Below are positions 1-7,826 of a stretch of 64,000 bases of DNA, in pieces. The notes below the pieces were generated by a model. That model searched no databases, was not told the DNA's origin, and worked only from the letters and a program-made list of their open reading frames with translations. How positions within the stretch are numbered: position 1 is the stretch's first letter; each line of letters opens with the position of its first letter. The position numbers were made by a program, and so were the translations under genes. The stretch comes from Mycolicibacterium parafortuitum (lineage in GTDB: Bacteria > Actinomycetota > Actinomycetes > Mycobacteriales > Mycobacteriaceae): assembly GCF_002086815.1 (NCBI RefSeq), contig NZ_MVID01000008.1, positions 1 to 64,000 on the forward strand, given 5' to 3'.

Positions 1-51
1 CCTCGGCAGATCATCCACGCCCGACGTCAACCTTGACTCACAGCGCGAAAG

Positions 52-1077
52 CTAGACGCCCACCTGCTGGCGCTGCAGGTAGTTCTCGGCGGCCCGGGCG
101 ATGAACCCCTCGGTGGGCGTCGGCTTCCAACCCAGTTCGCGGGTGGCTTTGGCGTGGCTGGCCGGGGACGTGTGCGCGAACAGGAACGCGCTCTGCCGGC
201 TCATCGGAATCTGTACGGGCAGAACTGATCCGATCGCGTCGGCGAGAGCTCCGAACCCGTACACCATCGCCTTCGGGACACCGATCCGCGGCCTGCGGGC
301 GCCGACCGCGTCGGCGGCCGTGGTCACCAGGTCCCGGTGGGTCATGAACCGTTCGGAGACGATGTAGCGCTGCCCGACCCGGCCCCGCACCGACGCGCGC
401 AGCATCGCGTCGGCCGCGTCGTCGATACCGACCACCTCGGCGCCGACGCCGCGCACATAGAACGGCATCTTCCCCAGCGCGGCCATCTGCACGAACATGC
501 CCTGGCGCGGCTGCCAGTCCGGCGGGCCGTACGGGTTGGACACGTTGAGCACCACGGCGGGGACGCCCCGTTCGGCGGCGTACGACAGCACCAGTTGTTC
601 GGCGGCGCGCCGGGATTCGATGTAGCCGCCGGCGCGGTCGGCCCAGTTGAACGGCGTGTCCTCGTCGACCTCTTCACCGTTGTCGCCGACGGCGACGGTG
701 CCGATCGTGCTCAGGAACACGAACTTGTCGAGGTTCGCCGTCGCCGCGACGTCGAGCACCTTGCGCAGGCCTTCGACGTTCGTCGCGAACAGCGGAGCGG
801 GATCCTTGAGCTCGGCCCTGGTGTCGACGATGCAGTAGTAGACGACGTCGCGGTCGGCCATGGCGGCCGCGGCCGTGTCCGGATCGAACGGGTCTCCGAG
901 GGTCCGGTCGACCTCGATGCCGTCGATCCCGCGGGTCGAGCTCGACGGTCTCAACAGCACCCGCACGTCGGCGCCACCGGCGGCCAGATGGCGGGCCACG
1001 CACGCGCCGACATTGCCACTCGCGCCCATCACCAGGGCCCGCTGGCCCGAAACCGTCACATCGTCGCTGCTCGTCAT
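52..1077 (-). CDS. NAD(P)-dependent epimerase/dehydratase-family protein (atypical SDR)
   Basis: This 341-residue protein has an N-terminal Rossmann fold with the extended-SDR signature GASGNVG at residues 18-24. It resembles the 3-beta-HSD/epimerase branch that acts on sugar nucleotides, sterols or other lipids. The catalytic motif is odd: where this family normally has YxxxK, the sequence reads Y152-IES-R156, so lysine is replaced by arginine. The gene ends near the window edge and runs on the minus strand; no operon partner is visible to its left. Its substrate cannot be read from the sequence. Proximity to an mce/AveC region suggests lipid chemistry, but that is inference. Confidence 0.8.
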   Translation of the reverse strand: MTSSDDVTVSGQRALVMGASGNVGACVARHLAAGGADVRVLLRPSSSTRGIDGIEVDRTLGDPFDPDTAAAAMADRDVVYYCIVDTRAELKDPAPLFATNVEGLRKVLDVAATANLDKFVFLSTIGTVAVGDNGEEVDEDTPFNWADRAGGYIESRRAAEQLVLSYAAERGVPAVVLNVSNPYGPPDWQPRQGMFVQMAALGKMPFYVRGVGAEVVGIDDAADAMLRASVRGRVGQRYIVSERFMTHRDLVTTAADAVGARRPRIGVPKAMVYGFGALADAIGSVLPVQIPMSRQSAFLFAHTSPASHAKATRELGWKPTPTEGFIARAAENYLQRQQVGV

Positions 1078-1129
1078 AGCAGCGCCATGGTAACCGCGAT
1101 GGCTACCGTAAGTACGACAGTTCGGCTAA

Positions 1130-1930
1130 CTACCGGACGTGCTGGCGCAGCACCGCAGCCGCGTCGGACTCGGTGTCGTACACGCGCACGATCGCCTGAT
1201 CACCCGGCTTGAGGAACGTCGACTCACCCAACGACGTGTAGCGGGTCGCCCCGATACCGATCAGGACGTTCTCCGGATGGCCGCTGGCGACCATCAACGC
1301 ACCGACGTCCTCGAGCGGGGTCTCGGGGGACCCCTTCTGGTTCGCGAGCCGCTCGACGATCCAGTCCAGCAGGACCTCGCCGTAGTAGGAGTAGCCGATC
1401 AGCGGGCTGTCGACGCCGTACTCGTGTTCCTCGCCGCCACTATCGAGGAAGCAGACCAGGCGCAGTGTCGCGGTGGGTCCGTCGGGGGTGAGGTCGGAGA
1501 TGTCGAAGAACTCGCCGGAGACCCCCTTCGACGACGGTCCCCAGTTCTTCTTGTGGCTGATCTTCGGGGCGCCCGGCCGTCGGATCGAGCAGTCGTTGAA
1601 CGCGCCGAGCGCGAACGGCTGCAAGGTGACGACGGTGTCGCCCTCCCACACCACGTGGCAGGCGAGTCCGACCTCGGGTTCGATCTGCAGATTCAGCGGG
1701 CCGTCGGTCTCGGCGGGCAGCACGATCTCGTCGTTGGACAGCGGGAACTCACCGAGGAATGTCTCGGAGCCGGGCGCGTACCAGGGAAAGATGCCCTTCG
1801 GTGCGGCGCCCTCGCTGGCGACGTTGACGAAGTCGACCGCCTCCCCCGCCTGTTCCAGGTGGCCCGCGAAGTTGCCCGCCACCCCAAATCCGAACCAGTT
1901 CCGCATCTCGCTCAGTGGGATTTCGATCAC
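1130..1930 (-). CDS. DUF5718-like protein, possibly fumarylacetoacetate-hydrolase-like
   Basis: The 266-residue soluble protein starts MIEIPLSEMRNWFGFGVAGNFAGH and has no signal peptide or membrane segment. From memory the pattern (GNFAGHLEQAG near the start, GVATRYTSLGE-like stretch near the end) matches the DUF5718 family, which I believe is distantly related to the FAH fold; this was not tested. It has its own upstream region, which contains a perfect 14-bp palindrome, and is followed after 52 bp by the epimerase gene on the same strand, so the two may be co-transcribed. No function is established. Confidence 0.65.
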   Translation of the reverse strand: MIEIPLSEMRNWFGFGVAGNFAGHLEQAGEAVDFVNVASEGAAPKGIFPWYAPGSETFLGEFPLSNDEIVLPAETDGPLNLQIEPEVGLACHVVWEGDTVVTLQPFALGAFNDCSIRRPGAPKISHKKNWGPSSKGVSGEFFDISDLTPDGPTATLRLVCFLDSGGEEHEYGVDSPLIGYSYYGEVLLDWIVERLANQKGSPETPLEDVGALMVASGHPENVLIGIGATRYTSLGESTFLKPGDQAIVRVYDTESDAAAVLRQHVR

Positions 1931-1944
1931 GGGCTGCAGCGTAC

Positions 1945-1958
1945 GCCTGACGTCAGGC
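1945..1958. promoter_or_regulatory. Perfect 14-bp palindrome, candidate operator
   Basis: GCCTGACGTCAGGC is a perfect dyad located 15 bp upstream of the DUF5718-like gene (minus strand) and about 80 bp upstream of the small plus-strand gene at 2039. Its position between divergent genes fits a regulator site. No matching regulator can be assigned from this window. Confidence 0.35.
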
Positions 1959-2038
1959 CACTATCCCGGCCCGGTGGGTTGATATTTCGTCCCGCGACCG
2001 GGTACCCCGAACCCGCACCAGAGCGGAGGGCGGCAACG

Positions 2039-2227
2039 ATGAGCAAGGGTTCTCACGGGTCTCACGACGACTCGGATTCGTCGACGGTCGGCAATACCGA
2101 CACGGATACCGATACCGATACGGCACCACCGGGCCCCGCCGACCACGGCCGCGACGGCGGGATGGCGACCCGGGAGCTGGCTCCCGAGATCACCGAACCC
2201 GACGGGGACCGACCCACTCAGGGGTAG
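2039..2227 (+). CDS. Small acidic protein with Asp-Thr repeat
   Basis: The 62-residue reading frame starts at an ATG preceded by a good ribosome binding site (GCGGAGGG, about 9 bp upstream). It is hydrophilic and acidic, with a run of four Asp-Thr dipeptides encoded by tandem GATACC/GACACG-like hexamers. No domain, signal peptide or membrane segment is visible. The placement between divergent neighbours and the ribosome binding site make it likely to be expressed. Function unknown; the repeat may be a slippage-prone, disordered linker. Confidence 0.55.
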   Translation: MSKGSHGSHDDSDSSTVGNTDTDTDTDTAPPGPADHGRDGGMATRELAPEITEPDGDRPTQG

Positions 2228-2235
2228 TCGAGGCC

Positions 2236-2532
2236 TCAGGGGTAGTTGAGGCCACAGTCGACCTCCATCATCACCGTATTGGCCTCGGCGCCTTCGACGG
2301 TGTTGACGACCTCGCAGTTCTCCAGGAGTCCGCCGTCGTTGCCGACCACCTGGACGCTCTTGCCCTGCGCCTGCAGCGCGGCAACCTCGTCGGCGGCGGT
2401 GGGGGCCGCGCCCGCGGTGCCGCCGGGTGCGGGCGCCGGGTCGTCCGGTTCGGCGAGTGCGCTGCCGGAAAAGGCCAGTGCCGCCGCAGCCGCGATGGCG
2501 CCGGCGCCGGTGACGAATGTCAACTGCTTCAT
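2236..2532 (-). CDS. Small secreted protein with conserved C-terminal Cys pair
   Basis: This 98-residue protein has a clear signal peptide (basic start, hydrophobic stretch to about residue 25, cleavage near SALA-EP). A Pro/Ala/Gly-rich linker follows, then a small domain with two cysteines (NCEVVNTVEG and EVDCGLNYP) that can form a disulfide. A strong ribosome binding site (GAGGAAGG) precedes the ATG. It is of a kind common in mycobacteria with no known role. It converges on the small gene at 2039-2227, eight bases away. Confidence 0.75.
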   Translation of the reverse strand: MKQLTFVTGAGAIAAAAALAFSGSALAEPDDPAPAPGGTAGAAPTAADEVAALQAQGKSVQVVGNDGGLLENCEVVNTVEGAEANTVMMEVDCGLNYP

Positions 2533-2659
2533 GTCACACCTTCCTCACATCGAAAGGAATCTCCGCGGGCCGCGTGACACTTCGGCGTATCGGCGGCCGG
2601 CCTTGGCTACCGGGTTCCCCGCCGTCCCGCGGTTTTAACCTCCGAGAAGTCGTGAGGTC

Positions 2660-2678
2660 TGCGGTGGATCGGACCGCA
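2660..2678. promoter_or_regulatory. Short inverted repeat upstream of a TetR gene
   Basis: TGCGGT and ACCGCA form 6-bp arms separated by 7 bp, centred about 22 bp before the GTG start of the TetR gene at 2691. It could be an autoregulatory site, but short GC-rich arms arise easily by chance in this genome. It does not resemble the AT-rich motif shared by the mce, AveC and FAD-oxidoreductase genes. Confidence 0.25.
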
Positions 2679-2690
2679 TATCATCGGACA

Positions 2691-3329
2691 GTGCCCAGAA
2701 AGCAATCGGCGACGCGGGCCGGCATCGCCCCGGAGGCGGAGACGAAATCCGCCAGGACCAGAGCCCGCATTCTCGATGCCGCAGCCCACGTCCTCAGCGT
2801 GAAGGGCTACGCCGGGACCCGTCTGAGCGACGTCGCGGAGTACGCCGAGATCCAGGCCCCCGCGATCTACTACTACTTCTCGTCACGGGAAGAGTTGATC
2901 GAGGAAGTGATGTTCGCCGGCATCGCCGAGATGCGGCGTTACCTCAAGGACGTGGTCGACGGCTTACCCGCCGACATGTCTCCGATGGACAAGATCCTCA
3001 CCGCGGTCGAAGCACACCTGCGTCACGAGCTGGAGCTGTCCGACTACACCACCGCCTCGATCCGCAACTCCGGCCAGATTCCGGAGCATCTGCGGTCCCG
3101 GCAGCGCAAGGAGGAAGTCGGCTACGGCCGACTGTGGCGAAAGCTCTTCGACGAGGCCCTCGCCGAGGGCATGATCGATCCCGACCTCGATGTCAGGACC
3201 GCCCAGCTGCTGGTGATGGGCGGGTTGAACTGGGCGGCCGAATGGTTCGACCCGCGCAAGTTCTCGATCGACGAGGTCGTGCGCAACGCGCAGACCCTGG
3301 TGCGCAACGGCCTACTGAGCCACAAGTAG
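2691..3329 (+). CDS. TetR-family regulator (paralogue of the one at 18481)
   Basis: A 212-residue TetR regulator. The N-terminal helix-turn-helix contains ARILDAAAHVLSVKGYAGTR and an AIYYYFSSREELIEEV recognition-helix region; the ligand domain is of the KstR2-like type. The GTG at 2691 was chosen because translation then begins VPRK, matching MPRK of the paralogue at 18481; an in-frame ATG further upstream gives an unlikely extension. The two proteins are nearly identical over the stretch around LRHELELSDYTTASIRNSG, which implies similar ligands and operators. It ends inside the convergent AveC-like gene (18-bp overlap). I infer it acts on the AT-rich motif at 4129, 14893 and 16682. Confidence 0.85.
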   Translation: MPRKQSATRAGIAPEAETKSARTRARILDAAAHVLSVKGYAGTRLSDVAEYAEIQAPAIYYYFSSREELIEEVMFAGIAEMRRYLKDVVDGLPADMSPMDKILTAVEAHLRHELELSDYTTASIRNSGQIPEHLRSRQRKEEVGYGRLWRKLFDEALAEGMIDPDLDVRTAQLLVMGGLNWAAEWFDPRKFSIDEVVRNAQTLVRNGLLSHK

Positions 3330-4118
3330 CTTCTCGCGCGCCCGCGGTTCGACCAACAGTCTGCCCAGCAACGCGACGGTGCTCGCGATACCGCCGACGA
3401 CCGTGAGCGCGGCGACATGCACCAGCAGCATCGGCGGGTCCTCGATGCCGTGCCGCACCGATAGATACAGGATCCCCGATCCGAACAGGCCGGCCGCGAA
3501 AGCCATTGGCACCAGCGGGATCAGCGACAGGTAGCCGACGCCTCGCAGCAGCGGGACCAGCCGGTAGACCAGGATTCCGCTGACGAGCGCCGACATCGCG
3601 TTGGTGAACCCCAGGAAGATCGGGTAGCCGAACAGCACGAACGGCTGACTGTCCTGATAGGTGTAGACGCCGAGGATGCTGACATAGGTCATCTCGGCGG
3701 CGATCGCCATCACGACGATGAACGCATACATCCGCCAGACGGACCGCATGCTCGGATGGCGCTGCAGATAGCGCGCGACGAACACGGTGGCGCCCCCGTA
3801 GAACATCAGATAGGCGCCCGGCACCCACACCGGTTGTGCGCTACCGAAGGTGGTGTAGAGGTTCCACTGGCCCTCTTCCCAGAACCACAGCCCGTAGAGG
3901 TGATCGAACAACGGCTCCATCAGACAGGCCAAGGTGCCGCTGACCGCCACACACAGCGGCCAGATCGAGCGTTCCTGCCGGGCGACGTTGACCACCCACA
4001 CCGCGACGATCACGGCCAGACCCCAGGTTAGACCGGTGGCGACCCACTGACCGACTTCGCTCACCGGCGCATCGATCCCGTTGGTGACCACCGGAGCCAT
4101 CCACGACATGGCGTCCAC
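3312..4118 (-). CDS. AveC-like polytopic membrane protein (copy 1)
   Basis: A 268-residue integral membrane protein with about seven hydrophobic segments. It aligns in pattern with the proteins at 14952 and 19938: a Pro/Trp-rich start, a conserved MEPLFDHLYGLWF-type motif and a later FGYPIFLGFTNAMS segment. These match my recollection of the spirocyclase AveC family, whose namesake in Streptomyces avermitilis performs spiroketal formation and dehydration in avermectin synthesis. The mycobacterial relatives have no known reaction. The GTG at 4118 lies just downstream of the shared operator-like motif and may be near the transcript start; an ATG at 4109 is an alternative. Confidence 0.75.
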   Translation of the reverse strand: MDAMSWMAPVVTNGIDAPVSEVGQWVATGLTWGLAVIVAVWVVNVARQERSIWPLCVAVSGTLACLMEPLFDHLYGLWFWEEGQWNLYTTFGSAQPVWVPGAYLMFYGGATVFVARYLQRHPSMRSVWRMYAFIVVMAIAAEMTYVSILGVYTYQDSQPFVLFGYPIFLGFTNAMSALVSGILVYRLVPLLRGVGYLSLIPLVPMAFAAGLFGSGILYLSVRHGIEDPPMLLVHVAALTVVGGIASTVALLGRLLVEPRAREKLLVAQ

Positions 4119-4128
4119 TGTAATCTAT

Positions 4129-4146
4129 TTCTAGTTAAATTTTGAC
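4129..4146. promoter_or_regulatory. Operator-like AT-rich motif, site 1
   Basis: TTCTAGTTAAATTTTGAC matches 13 of 18 positions of the symmetrical motif at 14893-14910. It sits 11 bp upstream of the AveC-like gene that starts at 4118. On the minus strand TTGTCA and TAGATT elements flank or overlap it, so a bound repressor would block the promoter. An AT-rich block like this is rare in this GC-rich DNA. Confidence 0.5.
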
Positions 4147-4205
4147 AACTTCGGGAAAGCCGCACATCTCGGCAGTCGCGAGAAGACCGCTGCATAACGA
4201 GCCCG

Positions 4206-4760
4206 TCAGCGGTAGCAGGGGCCGCCTCCCGGCGGACTGCACGACGCGGGTCCCAGCACCTGCCAGCTCAGGTCCATCCAGGGGGCGGACAGCCAGGTTC
4301 GAGTCGGCCCGATGAGAAAGCGCAGCGGCCCCCGCTCGCAGTAGGTGCGTTGGTCGGGCGTCACCGCGCAGGTCGTCCCCTCGTGGGTAACCGAACTGCG
4401 CGGCGGCAGAGGCAGCTTCGCCTTCGTCGGGGGAAACCGCACATTCATCGACCAGTCGTAGTGCACGGCACGGTCACCGTTGATCCACCCGATGTGGCTG
4501 GTTCCCGGCGCCGCTCCCGGAACTACCCCGGCACAGCCGAAGTTCCCCAACCCCCAGATGCCGCAGTTCTGTCCGGTCGGCGCCGTGAACCAGACCCCGC
4601 CAGGCTGCACGTAGGCGCCCGGGTCGAGTCGATCGTAGTAGCGGATATCAGGCCACGGCTCCGCTTGTGTGTCAACAGCTTCCGGCTGTGCGCCGGCAAA
4701 CCCTGCCGTGCCCAACGCGAGGATCATCACGCCGATCAAGGCGAGCAACAGCGACTTCAC
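4206..4760 (-). CDS. Secreted Cys-containing protein, end of the mce operon tail
   Basis: The 184-residue protein has an N-terminal signal peptide (KSLLLALIGVMILALG, cleavage near FAGAQP). The mature part carries seven cysteines, including NCGIWGLGNFGCAG and a C-terminal CSPPGGGPCYR, so it is probably disulfide-bonded and exported. It follows the MmpS-like gene by 18 bp on the same strand and looks like the last gene of the mce transcription unit. I do not recognise the family beyond a general likeness to mycobacterial exported hypothetical proteins. Confidence 0.75.
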   Translation of the reverse strand: MKSLLLALIGVMILALGTAGFAGAQPEAVDTQAEPWPDIRYYDRLDPGAYVQPGGVWFTAPTGQNCGIWGLGNFGCAGVVPGAAPGTSHIGWINGDRAVHYDWSMNVRFPPTKAKLPLPPRSSVTHEGTTCAVTPDQRTYCERGPLRFLIGPTRTWLSAPWMDLSWQVLGPASCSPPGGGPCYR

Positions 4761-4778
4761 GAGTCAGCACCTCCGGGG

Positions 4779-5171
4779 TCAGGTGACGCGGGCGGTGGCG
4801 CCATAGCAGGCGGCGTTACCGACGTCGAGGGTGTTCTGGCAGATCACTTTGCCGCGGTAGGAGATACGAACCGTGACCCACTTGGCGGGCCACGCGTTCC
4901 GCCGCCATTCCGCGCGGATCTGGCTGCCGTTCGGTGGCGGGCCCAGCGGCGCCTGAACGGGAACCGCGGCGCGCCATGGCAGGGTCGCGCCGGGCGTGTA
5001 CCTGCGGCCGGTGGCATCCTGCCACTCGATGTTGGCCACCGCGATCTGGCCGGACAGCACTTCGTAGAGCACGACATCGTCCGCCCACGCGTTGGCGGGA
5101 CTCCCGACGGAGCTCAGCATCATGGCGCAGGCGAGGACCGCTGCGCCGCGGCGGTTCCGGGGCGCGCTCAT
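4779..5171 (-). CDS. MmpS-like secreted beta-sandwich protein
   Basis: A 130-residue exported protein with a signal sequence ending near ANAWADD. The mature part resembles MmpS: an opening VVLYEV strand, a central GATLPW motif that also occurs in MmpS proteins, and a C-terminal VRISYRGKVICQN segment with two cysteines. MmpS proteins are periplasmic partners of MmpL lipid exporters, but here no MmpL is adjacent and the gene lies in an mce operon tail. The ATG overlaps the stop of the upstream gene (ATGA, 5168-5171), so translation is probably coupled. The MmpS assignment is by eye. Confidence 0.6.
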   Translation of the reverse strand: MSAPRNRRGAAVLACAMMLSSVGSPANAWADDVVLYEVLSGQIAVANIEWQDATGRRYTPGATLPWRAAVPVQAPLGPPPNGSQIRAEWRRNAWPAKWVTVRISYRGKVICQNTLDVGNAACYGATARVT

Positions 5172-5623
5172 GGGCCCACCAATACGACGACCGCCAGGTG
5201 GTAGCCCGACACCGGCTCGTAAAGCATGCTCACACCGAAATCGGTGTATCCGCAGTCGGCCAGCGCCTGGTAGCCCTCGATCACCACGCCCTTGATCGCG
5301 TCACTTTCCACCTTGCCCGCCCCCTGCAGCGACATCACCCTGGTGCCGTCGATCCCGACATCCCTGGCGATCGCGGTCGGGTGCGGGTCGTCGGCGGGGA
5401 TGTTCTCCGCGGTGTGGTTGAGGTAATCGAACGTCGAACGGTTGACGATCTCCGCGACATGCTCGGCCTTCGCGTCGTACCGCGGCGCGCCGCAGGATGA
5501 TCCGTCACGTGCGGACGAGATCGCCCCGGCCAGAGGCGGATACGGATCGGCGGCTGCGGGCGGGGCGATCACCGCGCCGACAGCCAGCGCCGCGGCGACG
5601 GCACACGCCCTAATCGCAGACAT
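5168..5623 (-). CDS. Secreted protein, possibly CAP/SCP-like
   Basis: The 151-residue protein has a signal peptide (cleavage near PPAAADP) and a mature domain with two cysteines. The segment CGAPRYDAKAEHVAEIVN followed by a Ser/Thr-rich helix and a closing VSMLYEPVSGYHLAVVVLVG strand resembles a family of small mycobacterial exported proteins with a CAP-like (SCP-like) fold; CAP domains bind lipids or sterols in some proteins. It overlaps the upstream gene by 14 bp and the downstream MmpS-like gene by 4 bp, placing it firmly in the mce transcription unit. Confidence 0.6.
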   Translation of the reverse strand: MSAIRACAVAAALAVGAVIAPPAAADPYPPLAGAISSARDGSSCGAPRYDAKAEHVAEIVNRSTFDYLNHTAENIPADDPHPTAIARDVGIDGTRVMSLQGAGKVESDAIKGVVIEGYQALADCGYTDFGVSMLYEPVSGYHLAVVVLVGP

Positions 5624-6215
5624 CGGACCTGCTGATCTTGTTGCCCATGCGTTGTGCGTGCAGGAACGACGGGCCGGTGAACCATGTGGGTTGGCGGGCC
5701 TTGAGCCCGTTACTCACATTCGAGAGTTGTTGCCACAGCGCATAGAAGGCATCGCCCTGATAGATCGGGAAGTACATGTCTCCTGCCGAGTCGAAGGCCT
5801 GGGTCAGTGCCTGGGCCCGAGGTGTCATGTAGGCCAGCGATTGGTCGAGGTTGGCCACCACCACACCGAACCGCTGAGCGACTTCGGGCGCGTCGAAGCT
5901 GCCGTTGTGCCGGATGATGGCATTGTTCAAGGCCTCGATCTGCTCTTTGAGCTCGAAGTACTGCGCGTCGAACCACTGACACAGTTCACGTTCGGCCGTG
6001 ATGTCCCGCTCGGTGACGTGGTTGCGGAGTTGGTCGTACGGGAACGGGTACTTGGGCTGCCATCCGTCGGGTGCCGGTACGACCGCGGGAAGGGGGCGCG
6101 GCATACCCTCGCGATCGGGAAGCGGCTGTGCCGTCGCGGGTGGGACCGCCGCCGACAGTGCTGCCGACAGTGCCGCCGCCATCGCGACCGCCACAGTTCT
6201 GATGCCGGTGCCCAA
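5610..6215 (-). CDS. Exported protein of the mce operon tail
   Basis: About 190-200 residues, with an Ala-rich signal sequence ending near PPATAQP. The mature part begins with a Pro-rich stretch and then a mostly helical domain with CQWFDAQYFELKEQIEALNN and NLDQSLAYMT, ending SDVCD. The start is uncertain: a TTG at 6215 gives an n-region with an arginine, while a GTG at 6194 or ATG at 6182 give shorter forms. The gene begins nine bases after the Mam gene and overlaps the next one. No known family was recognised; the helical part may be Mce-associated. Confidence 0.6.
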   Translation of the reverse strand: MGTGIRTVAVAMAAALSAALSAAVPPATAQPLPDREGMPRPLPAVVPAPDGWQPKYPFPYDQLRNHVTERDITAERELCQWFDAQYFELKEQIEALNNAIIRHNGSFDAPEVAQRFGVVVANLDQSLAYMTPRAQALTQAFDSAGDMYFPIYQGDAFYALWQQLSNVSNGLKARQPTWFTGPSFLHAQRMGNKISRSDVCD

Positions 6216-6223
6216 CTCAGGAG

Positions 6224-6835
6224 CTACTTTCCGAGGGCCGCATCGATACCGCCGACATCGGTGATCTGCCAGTTGTTCTTGCCGTCGAGGGTGACGCTGT
6301 AGGTCGCGGTGGACTGCAGCCCTTCGGGCGCCTGCACGGTCTTGGTGAGCACGCTGACGAAGGCATCGACGACGTAGATGCCGCCGGTGTCCGAACGCAC
6401 CTTCGCGGCGAGCGGAAGTGCGCTCGACTTCCACTGCAACGGCGCGAGGATCTCCTGCATCGAGTCCGCGGCCGTGCTCAGCTTCTCCTTCAGCTCCGGC
6501 GATGTTCCGTTGACCAGCTTGAGCTTCCACGCTTCGAAGTCCTGGTAGTCCATCTGCGCGGCGTTGACGGCGTAGTCCGTCGCGACCGTCTCGGCCTGGC
6601 TGCGCTCGGCCGCCGTGCGCGCTTCGGCGCTGAGCTTGTCCTCGGCGCCGATATACAGCCATGTCAGCACACCGACCGCCACGGCCAGTACGGCGATGAC
6701 GGCCCCGATGACCAGTCCCCGCACGGATATCGAGATCTGTCTGGTCTGCTTGGTCAGCCGTTTCGGTGCGTCGGTGTCGGGCTGGTCATCGGCTGACTCG
6801 GTGTCGTCGAGATTGTCGGTGTCGGTGATCGTCAT
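6224..6835 (-). CDS. Mce-associated membrane protein (Mam)
   Basis: A 203-residue protein with an acidic cytoplasmic N-terminus, one membrane segment (about residues 40-62, GLVIGAVIAVLAVAVGVLTWLY) and an extracytoplasmic domain containing TVATDYAVNAAQMDYQDFEA, the typical layout of Mce-associated (Mam/Mas) proteins. These stabilise or assist the Mce complex. The ATG at 6835 has an excellent ribosome binding site (AGGAGG, 4-5 bp upstream), so it is preferred to an upstream in-frame start. It follows mceF by 34 bp. Confidence 0.85.
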   Translation of the reverse strand: MTITDTDNLDDTESADDQPDTDAPKRLTKQTRQISISVRGLVIGAVIAVLAVAVGVLTWLYIGAEDKLSAEARTAAERSQAETVATDYAVNAAQMDYQDFEAWKLKLVNGTSPELKEKLSTAADSMQEILAPLQWKSSALPLAAKVRSDTGGIYVVDAFVSVLTKTVQAPEGLQSTATYSVTLDGKNNWQITDVGGIDAALGK

Positions 6836-6869
6836 GGGTCCTCCTGAGACTTCGGTAGGCGGGTCTGCG

Positions 6870-7826
6870 TCAGCGGTCGGGGATGGTGACACGAAGTGTG
6901 ATCGCCCCTTCCTCCGGTATCCCGGACAGTGCGTTGGACAGCATCCGTCCGGTGTCGAAATTCATCAGGGCGCCACCGATCCCGCGGAATTGAGGGGTCA
7001 GGGCTTGGGTCAGCACCTTCACGTCGGGCCCGCGGGTGTCCAGAAAAGCCTGGATCCTGCCGAGGAACTGCTGGAACAGCGCCATGTTGGCCGGGTTGTT
7101 CCAGGCGACAGTTTTCATCATCCCGACGTAGGTGCCTTCGATACCTTCGCCCGCCGCGCGCACACCGGGCGCGATGTCGGCAAGTGCCGGCCCGACCCAG
7201 TCCGCGTTCTGCAGCAGGGTCTGGAAGTTGGCCAGCACCTCCTGCCCGCGGCCGTCCATGCTGACCACCATGTTCCGGAACAGCTGGCCGGCCCGGGCCA
7301 GGTTCGGCAGCACCACGTCCGGATCCGGCAGAGCCAGGTCCACCTCGTTGACCGTGCGCGCGAGTTGCACAGGATCCGATTGATTGAGCACCCGAACCAC
7401 ACTGGTGGACAGCTCGGAGATGGACGGCGGCGCCACTATGGATTCAGTGGCGATGTGCTCTCCGTCCGTGAGCACCGGGCCGGTGTCGGTGCGCGGCATC
7501 AGACCGATGTAGGCCTCGCCGAGCGCCGACAGGTTGTCGAGGCGGACCTCGCTGTCAACAGGGATGCGCTGATCACCGGTGACATAGAAGTCGACGGTCG
7601 CGGCGTGCACCGACGCGTCGATCCCGGTCACCTTGCCGACCGGGACACCGCGCAGCAGCACACTCGAACCGACCACGAGACCCTTGACGTCCGGAACGTC
7701 CATCGAGAGATTGAGGCGATCATCCGGCGGGCCTTTGTGGACCCCGAACGACGCGATGTAGCTGACCGTGATCACGATGATCACGGCAAAAGCGCCAAAC
7801 GACAGAACGTTTTTCGCAGTTCTCAT
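6870..7826 (-). CDS. mceF: Mce family protein, MceF position
   Basis: A 318-residue MCE-domain protein. After a single N-terminal membrane anchor (residues 8-28) comes the MlaD/MCE domain with VKGLVVGSSVLLRGVPVGKV, followed by a helical region that in other Mce proteins forms the transport tunnel. Mce proteins assemble as a heterohexamer with YrbE permeases to import lipids. It is shorter than many MceF proteins and lacks a long C-terminal tail. The start overlaps the stop of mceE by 4 bp. The substrate is unknown. Confidence 0.9.
   Translation of the reverse strand: MRTAKNVLSFGAFAVIIVITVSYIASFGVHKGPPDDRLNLSMDVPDVKGLVVGSSVLLRGVPVGKVTGIDASVHAATVDFYVTGDQRIPVDSEVRLDNLSALGEAYIGLMPRTDTGPVLTDGEHIATESIVAPPSISELSTSVVRVLNQSDPVQLARTVNEVDLALPDPDVVLPNLARAGQLFRNMVVSMDGRGQEVLANFQTLLQNADWVGPALADIAPGVRAAGEGIEGTYVGMMKTVAWNNPANMALFQQFLGRIQAFLDTRGPDVKVLTQALTPQFRGIGGALMNFDTGRMLSNALSGIPEEGAITLRVTIPDR

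Noticed and set aside
1..51. Possible gene end at the left window edge
   Set aside because: No frame with coding character can be followed; too short to judge.
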